Below are positions 48,164 through 52,791 of a stretch of 52,791 nucleotides of DNA, one piece after another. The stretch is from NCBI GenBank assembly GCA_002351725.1, contig DEHD01000012.1:1-52791 (forward strand), given 5' to 3'. The notes beneath the pieces are model-generated. The model saw only the letters and a list, made by a program, of their open reading frames with translations. It ran no database searches and was not told the DNA's origin. This DNA is from Prevotella sp. UBA2809 (GTDB lineage: Bacteria; Bacteroidota; Bacteroidia; Bacteroidales; Bacteroidaceae). The translations under genes were made by a program, and so were the position numbers. The stretch's first letter is position 1, and every line of letters begins with the position of its first letter.

Positions 48164-49462
48164 TTACTTATTCTTTCGACTAAGAGCTGGAGTAGGATTG
48201 TCATCGCCAGAAGGCTTTACTCCACCTGTAGTAAAGGTTATTGTGTTAGTACTTGTTGCAGTACCCACATCGTTCTTTACAAAACCAGTAACCTGATAAG
48301 TTGTCATTGACTTAAGACCAGTAGCTTTGAACTTCAATTCATTAATGCCAGATTCCGAGTTCTGAGCCTGCAAAGTCTTCTTGGTTGAACTCTCATAACC
48401 TTCTTCCCAAATCTGAATACCATAATCGTCGATTGAGAACATTGTTGTGAAATCCAATACAAACTCTGCCTCGTTCTTTGTTACACTACCATCAACCAAT
48501 GAGAATGCAGTAAGCTCTGGAACAGTTGCTGCAGACTGAGTAAAGGTTACAGTCTGTGTCTTAATATCCTGTATACCAGAGGTGATAGTCATAGTTGCTG
48601 AGCGCGGATTAATAGATTTGTTTGGCAGACAGGTTACAATAATGTCTCGGCTACCTGTTCCAGCAGTTGTATCGCAGAGCAATATTCCATTATCATACTT
48701 CAGTGTCCAATCAGCATTACAGTTAATCTGGACAATCTTCTGTTCGCCAGTTGCAAAGACCTCAAAGGCTGAAGGCGAAACGGAAAGTTCAATCTTTTTA
48801 CCTTCCTGCGAAACAGAGATCTGCTGGGTCTTAGCACCATTCTCAGCTGAAATAACGATCACTCCAGTACGAGGTACATCGGTCTGGATTTCGTCTGCTA
48901 TTACAGAAATAGTAGAACCGACTTTAGTAGAAATAGCCTCACCACCCTGAGTTTTGTCGCATCTAATCCAACTTTCACTGGTGGTAATCTGCCATGTGGT
49001 GTTACAAGTGAAGCTGAAAGTCTTGCTCTCTTCTGGCGAAGCCTCGAAGTCAAGACTACTGATACCATCAATATCGAGAAGGACATCGCTGAGAGCCTGA
49101 TTAATCACGAACTTCTGGTTAACGCCTCCCTTGGTTGTGATAGAGACTGTAGCCTCGCGACTCTGACGGGTGGTGTTGGCATCGGTATGAATGGTAATCT
49201 GACCATCACCAGTACCAGACATAGGAGAAACCGTAAGTCCAGACCAACCGCCTTCGATACTTACATCCCAACCCACATCAGACTTTACGCTAACAGCCTG
49301 ATCGGTCTGTGTAGCAGTCATCTGAACAGACTCCTCTACAGACAACTTCTCTGCCTTAGGCTCTACACTCGTATCGGCATCTTCGATAGTACAAGCTGCC
49401 ATAAATGCAGATACAGCTATGAAAAGAGCCACTTTTATATTAATGAATCTATTTGTTTTCAT
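48164..49462 (-). CDS. Lipoprotein with three BACON domains and an FnIII-like domain
   Basis: This 432-residue lipoprotein has Cys24 in 'FMAAC'. Three BACON-type beta-sandwiches follow: about 40-122 ('SVKSDVGWDVSIEGGWSGLT', ending 'FVINQA'), about 133-218 ('FSFTCNTTWQITTSESWIRC') and about 222-312 ('VQINCNADWTLKYDNGILLC'). A fibronectin-III-like domain lies at about 315-418 ('TGLKSMTTYQVTGFVKNDVG'). No catalytic domain is present. BACON domains are usually spacers or glycan/mucin-facing modules on surface proteins. Placed between the PEGA-barrel protein and the LRR adhesins, it may help present or anchor them. Gaps are 36 bp upstream and 19 bp downstream. Confidence 0.85.
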   Translation of the reverse strand: MKTNRFINIKVALFIAVSAFMAACTIEDADTSVEPKAEKLSVEESVQMTATQTDQAVSVKSDVGWDVSIEGGWSGLTVSPMSGTGDGQITIHTDANTTRQSREATVSITTKGGVNQKFVINQALSDVLLDIDGISSLDFEASPEESKTFSFTCNTTWQITTSESWIRCDKTQGGEAISTKVGSTISVIADEIQTDVPRTGVIVISAENGAKTQQISVSQEGKKIELSVSPSAFEVFATGEQKIVQINCNADWTLKYDNGILLCDTTAGTGSRDIIVTCLPNKSINPRSATMTITSGIQDIKTQTVTFTQSAATVPELTAFSLVDGSVTKNEAEFVLDFTTMFSIDDYGIQIWEEGYESSTKKTLQAQNSESGINELKFKATGLKSMTTYQVTGFVKNDVGTATSTNTITFTTGGVKPSGDDNPTPALSRKNK

Positions 49463-49498
49463 ACTCTTTGCTTTTTTACTGTTATACCTATTATATTA

Positions 49499-51043
49499 TT
49501 AGAAGTTAATAAGCACTCCAAAATTAGCTGTGAAGCCGCCTGCACTTACATTAGTGGCCTCAGCAATACGCTCAAAGTCACCGCCTTTCTTATTAGCGAT
49601 GCCTAACTCGGGAGCTGCAAACAAATAGCAGTGCTGGAATGGAACCAACAATAATTTAACACCTATGGTAATACAAGTACAAGTAGCCTTATCACCATAT
49701 GTAACAGAGCCATCCTCAATAGTAGCCGACAGCTTATCGATAGAGAATCCAAGCTGTGGTGTTATAGCAAACTTATTCATCAGGTTAATCTGATAACCGT
49801 ATTTGGCTGCCATAGACGACATCTTATATGATACACCACTCTGATAGCGAGCCCCCTCGTTGGAATTATACCAATAGGCCGTTTGGCTCTTGGTGAGTCC
49901 GAGAGTATAACTAAGCTGGAGGTCGTTATTATAAATAACTGCTCCAACTATACCTGATGCACCAGCCAAAGTACGTAGAGTATAAGCGCCACCAAAATAG
50001 AATGTGTTTGGCTTTACATACTTAATACGCTTAAGAGTTACGGTATCGGTTGTAGTCTCATTTCGGGTTACAGTATACTCGTGAGTCTCTGTTAGATAAC
50101 CCTTACGAGAGATTTCTACCTGATATGTACCAATAGGAAGAATGTTTGACTCCTGCAGCGTAAGTGCATGAGATCCGTTATATACTGCCGTAGCTGTTGC
50201 TGGACGTGTATATACGCTAAGATAACCAGTATGAGGTGTAGGCGGAGTTGCCTTTATCTCATTGTTAATTTGGGCAACTACCGTAAATGAAGATTTAACA
50301 GGATCGCAATCAGGGGCACGTGTCTCTACTTCGTAAACACCTTCACGTAACTGAGTCTTCCAGCTGCCTGTACCAACCATACGACCATTGAAGTAAATCT
50401 CTGCATTATTATCAACAGTGAGAAGAACATCACCAAAATGATCACTCATATCACGCATATCTACAGAAACAACCTTATTCGTTGAATCGTTAGCCAAGAT
50501 AACAAATTCCTGGATACCCTCATAACGGTCATTAACGGCCTGAACCTTATGACGACCGTAGTTCATATACCTATTATATATAGGAGACTGACCTGCGAAC
50601 TCACCATCGATAGTCAACTCTGACCTTGGTACCGATGTAGTGATAGTTACATATCTACCAGTACCGATATCGAGCAGCATCTCGTAAGTACGACCTCCTT
50701 GTACAGAAATAGGATAGTAATAATCACGAAGCACACCAAAAGTCTGATGAGAAATGGTAAGCTTCTGTGCACGACGTGGAACATAAAGCCAAATTTCACC
50801 AGGCTTCTGCTCTGTACCCACAATACCAAGTGAACCTCCATCGAACAGGAAGCCCTGCTCAGGAGTTACAATCTTGATCAGTGCTGCGGTTTCACCGTTC
50901 TGGTCCATCTTCTGAGTTCCTCGGGTGTTTGCAGTCAGATCAGTTTCCAACAGTTTAAAACTTACCACGTTCAAACCTTGCGCAAATGAAGGCAAGGAAG
51001 TAGCAAACAGTGCTGCCACAATAAATAAAGCTAGTTTTCTCAT
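49499..51043 (-). CDS. PEGA-domain protein with C-terminal outer-membrane barrel-like region
   Basis: This 514-residue protein has a signal peptide cut after 'SFA'. After an N-terminal beta domain come PEGA-like modules: about 138-200 ('TSVPRSELTIDGEFAGQSPI'), 205-265 ('VDNNAEIYFNGRMVGTGSWK') and 270-335 ('GYLSVYTRPATATAVYNGSH'). The last 175 residues alternate like a small beta-barrel ('TFYFGGAYTLRTLAGASG', 'LQLSYTLGLTKSQ') and end in Phe, as outer-membrane proteins do. PEGA domains often bind other envelope components. It is the first gene of the adhesin operon and a candidate outer-membrane anchor or partner for the downstream proteins. Confidence 0.8.
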   Translation of the reverse strand: MRKLALFIVAALFATSLPSFAQGLNVVSFKLLETDLTANTRGTQKMDQNGETAALIKIVTPEQGFLFDGGSLGIVGTEQKPGEIWLYVPRRAQKLTISHQTFGVLRDYYYPISVQGGRTYEMLLDIGTGRYVTITTSVPRSELTIDGEFAGQSPIYNRYMNYGRHKVQAVNDRYEGIQEFVILANDSTNKVVSVDMRDMSDHFGDVLLTVDNNAEIYFNGRMVGTGSWKTQLREGVYEVETRAPDCDPVKSSFTVVAQINNEIKATPPTPHTGYLSVYTRPATATAVYNGSHALTLQESNILPIGTYQVEISRKGYLTETHEYTVTRNETTTDTVTLKRIKYVKPNTFYFGGAYTLRTLAGASGIVGAVIYNNDLQLSYTLGLTKSQTAYWYNSNEGARYQSGVSYKMSSMAAKYGYQINLMNKFAITPQLGFSIDKLSATIEDGSVTYGDKATCTCITIGVKLLLVPFQHCYLFAAPELGIANKKGGDFERIAEATNVSAGGFTANFGVLINF

Positions 51044-51100
51044 ATCGTTTTGTTTTAAGTTTTTAGACTAATTGCTCTCACGAACAAGGTATATTTGGGG

Positions 51101-51132
51101 CAAATTTAAGGAAAATAAACCAAAGTTCCAAA
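51101..51132 (-). promoter_or_regulatory. Promoter of the PEGA/BACON/LRR operon
   Basis: On the minus strand TTTG (51132-51129) and TAAATTTG (51108-51101) are 20 bp apart. The leader to the start at 51043 is about 50 nt. Confidence 0.8.
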
Positions 51133-51171
51133 CTTTTTGGCCAATTTTTTATAATAAAAATAAAAAAAGTA

Positions 51172-51198
51172 GAGCCCGCATCAACAAGATGCGAGCTC
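51172..51198 (-). terminator. Terminator of the rpoA-rplQ operon
   Basis: GAGCCCGCATC (51172-51182) and GATGCGAGCTC (51188-51198) pair over 11 bp with one G-U and a 5-base loop. In the minus direction a T-run follows (complement of 51162-51168). It lies 35 bp past the rplQ stop codon. Confidence 0.88.
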
Positions 51199-51232
51199 CG
51201 CCCATATATAAGAATTCGTTAAAATCGAACTA

Positions 51233-51733
51233 TTACTCAGCCTTAGCCTCTTCAGCAGCTGGTGTCTCAGCTTTTGCCTCCTCAGCTACAGGAGCCTCAG
51301 CAGCAGCCTCTGCCTTAGGAGCAGACTTGCGTGAACGACGAGTTGACTTCTTCTTAGTATCCTTTGCCATCTCTGGATCAAAGTCTACAAGCTCGATGAA
51401 GCAAACCTGTGCAGCGTCACCCTGACGAGTACCAAGCTTGATGATACGAGTGTATCCACCGGGACGATCGCCAACCTTCTCACTTACAGTAGAGAAGAGC
51501 TCTTTGATAGCATCCTTGTTCTGAAGGTAGCTGAATACTACACGACGAGAGTTGGTAGAATCCTCCTTAGCCTTAGTGATAAGGGGCTCTACATACTTCT
51601 TCAGGGCCTTAGCCTTTGCAACGGTCGTAGTGATTCTTTTGTGCATGATCAGCGAGATAGCCATGTTAGCGAGCATGGCACTGCGGTGAGATGCAGTACG
51701 ACCGAGATGATTGAATTTCTTATTATGTCTCAT
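51233..51733 (-). CDS. rplQ: 50S ribosomal protein L17 with Ala/Glu/Lys-rich tail
   Basis: This is a 166-residue protein. Residues 1-122 are the conserved L17 fold ('MRHNKKFNHLGRTASHRSAM', 'ITTTVAKAKALKKYVEPLI', 'DRPGGYTRIIKLGTRQGDAA'). Residues 123-166 are an added low-complexity tail, first basic ('KKKSTRRSRKSAPK'), then a repeat of AEEAKAE. Bacterial L17 is usually about 120 residues; tails of this kind occur in Bacteroidetes. It follows rpoA by 30 bp at the end of the alpha operon and is closed by a terminator. Confidence 0.97.
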   Translation of the reverse strand: MRHNKKFNHLGRTASHRSAMLANMAISLIMHKRITTTVAKAKALKKYVEPLITKAKEDSTNSRRVVFSYLQNKDAIKELFSTVSEKVGDRPGGYTRIIKLGTRQGDAAQVCFIELVDFDPEMAKDTKKKSTRRSRKSAPKAEAAAEAPVAEEAKAETPAAEEAKAE

Positions 51734-51763
51734 TTTTCTTTTGTTCTTTTATTGGGCAGGAGA

Positions 51764-52756
51764 TTACTCTCTGTCCAGTTTGTATTTTGAAATATCAGTT
51801 CCAAACGACAGATTCAGACTCTCGAGCAAATCATCAAGCTCAGTGAGCGATTTCTTACCAAAGTTGCGGAACTTAAGGAGGTCAGTCTTGTTGTACTGTA
51901 CCAGGTCGCCAAGTGTCTCAACATCAGCAGCCTTGAGGCAGTTGAGGGCACGAACAGAAAGGTTCATGTCAACGAGACGAGTCTTAAGCAGCTGGCGCAT
52001 GTGCAGAACCTCTTCATCGAACTCCTGGTTGCTCTCAGTCTCAGAAGTCTCAAGAGAGATCTTCTCGTCAGAGAACAGCATGAAGTGATAGATAAGGATC
52101 TTAGCAGCCTCTTTCAGTGCGTCCTTTGGGTGAATGGAACCGTCCGTAGTAACCTCGAGTACCAGCTTGTCATAGTCGGTCTTCTGTTCAACACGATATG
52201 GCTCAACAGTGTACTTTACGTTACGAATCGGAGTGTAAATAGAATCGATTGCAATTACATTAACGTCGGTGCAGAACTCGCGATTCTCATCAGCGGGTAC
52301 ATATCCACGACCTTTGTTAATTGTAAGATCAATCTGCATCGATGCTTTGGAATCTAAATGACAAATCACCAAATCGGGATTTAACACTTCAAATCCAGTC
52401 AGATACTTGCCGATGTCAGCGGCTTTGAATTCGGTAGAATTCTCGACCGTGATACTGACTTTCTCGTTCTCGAATTCTTCTACTACTTGCTTGAATCGAA
52501 CTTGCTTCAGATTCAAGATAATGTTGGTTACATCTTCCTTTACACCGGGAACTGAAGAGAATTCATGCTCAACACCAGCGATACGGATGGTGTTGATAGC
52601 ATAACCCTCGAGTGATGAAAGTAGAATGCGGCGCAGGGCGTTACCAATGGTTACACCAAAGCCGGGCTCCAAAGGACGAAATTCGAACTTGCCGAACTTG
52701 TCGTTGGCCTCCAACATTACGACTTTATCGGGTTTTTGAAATGCTAATATCGCCAT
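51764..52756 (-). CDS. rpoA: DNA-directed RNA polymerase subunit alpha
   Basis: This 330-residue subunit is complete within the window. The N-terminal assembly domain (about 1-232) carries 'PGFGVTIGNALRRILLSSLEG', and the C-terminal DNA- and regulator-binding domain (about 255-320) carries 'LSVRALNCLKAADVETLGDL' and 'LLKFRNFGKKSLTELDDLLE'. It dimerises to start polymerase assembly. The gene sits between the window edge (where the rest of the alpha operon, usually rpsD, is expected) and rplQ. The last 35 bases of the window hold only upstream sequence. Confidence 0.98.
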   Translation of the reverse strand: MAILAFQKPDKVVMLEANDKFGKFEFRPLEPGFGVTIGNALRRILLSSLEGYAINTIRIAGVEHEFSSVPGVKEDVTNIILNLKQVRFKQVVEEFENEKVSITVENSTEFKAADIGKYLTGFEVLNPDLVICHLDSKASMQIDLTINKGRGYVPADENREFCTDVNVIAIDSIYTPIRNVKYTVEPYRVEQKTDYDKLVLEVTTDGSIHPKDALKEAAKILIYHFMLFSDEKISLETSETESNQEFDEEVLHMRQLLKTRLVDMNLSVRALNCLKAADVETLGDLVQYNKTDLLKFRNFGKKSLTELDDLLESLNLSFGTDISKYKLDRE

Positions 52757-52791
52757 TAATTTAAATGATTTTAGTTCTTAGAGTACAACTC

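Overview
The window looks like chromosomal DNA from a Bacteroidales bacterium, most likely a gut or rumen Prevotella-type organism (Prevotellaceae). The evidence is a SusC/SusD polysaccharide utilization locus, BACON-domain lipoproteins, BspA-like leucine-rich-repeat surface proteins with a Prevotella-style C-terminal sorting domain, an HU-like protein followed by a 'smalltalk' micro-protein, and many promoters of the Bacteroidetes type (TTTG, about 20 bp, TAnnTTTG). I see no phage, transposase, tRNA, rRNA or CRISPR array.

Layout. 1-1015: an HU-like DNA-binding protein and a 33-residue smalltalk protein, closed by a bidirectional terminator. 1000-2936 (minus): a VanX-type D-Ala-D-Ala dipeptidase and a NagZ-like GH3, both lipoproteins with overlapping genes. 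3213-15102 (minus): a six-gene PUL (SusC, SusD, surface glycan-binding lipoprotein, GH16, GH5, GH3), probably for a beta-glucan such as laminarin or mixed-linkage glucan, with no regulator beside it. 15547-18737: a small membrane protein, then a minus-strand pair (DUF3857 protein and SPFH/prohibitin-like protein). 18836-24925 (plus): a receiver-receiver-PPDK fusion, a polytopic membrane protein and a beta-propeller lipoprotein with a CxxCH motif. 24938-28254 (minus): two overlapping sensor proteins, one a full histidine kinase and the other apparently a pseudokinase without an ATPase domain. 28667-29950: O-acetylhomoserine sulfhydrylase. 30073-34446: an outer-membrane beta-barrel protein, a LytS-type kinase and a LytTR regulator, with a likely LytTR direct-repeat operator in front. 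34552-36446: glutamate dehydrogenase and an RlpA-like protein. 36455-37141 (minus): a glycine-zipper lipoprotein. 37275-51043 (minus): a four-gene surface operon (PEGA-barrel protein, BACON lipoprotein, two giant BspA-like LRR proteins). 51233-52756 (minus): rplQ and rpoA, the end of the ribosomal alpha operon.

How the genes work together. The PUL encodes a complete surface-to-periplasm route: glycan binding (SGBP, SusD), endo-cleavage (GH16, GH5), uptake (SusC) and trimming to glucose (GH3). The dipeptidase/NagZ-like pair points to peptidoglycan turnover outside the cytoplasm. The PEGA/BACON/LRR operon looks like a surface adhesin system with its own outer-membrane partner.

The most unusual signals are: (i) arrays of 7-bp and 8-bp tandem repeats of a few sequence families, placed directly before start codons, across gene junctions, inside protein linkers and even forming the core of a signal peptide; (ii) the 22-bp-period operator before the LytTR locus; (iii) the paired kinase/pseudokinase sensors; (iv) a smalltalk protein that reads as a lipoprotein signal peptide ending four residues from the lipobox cysteine. 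All functional statements are read from sequence and memory of families; no search was run.
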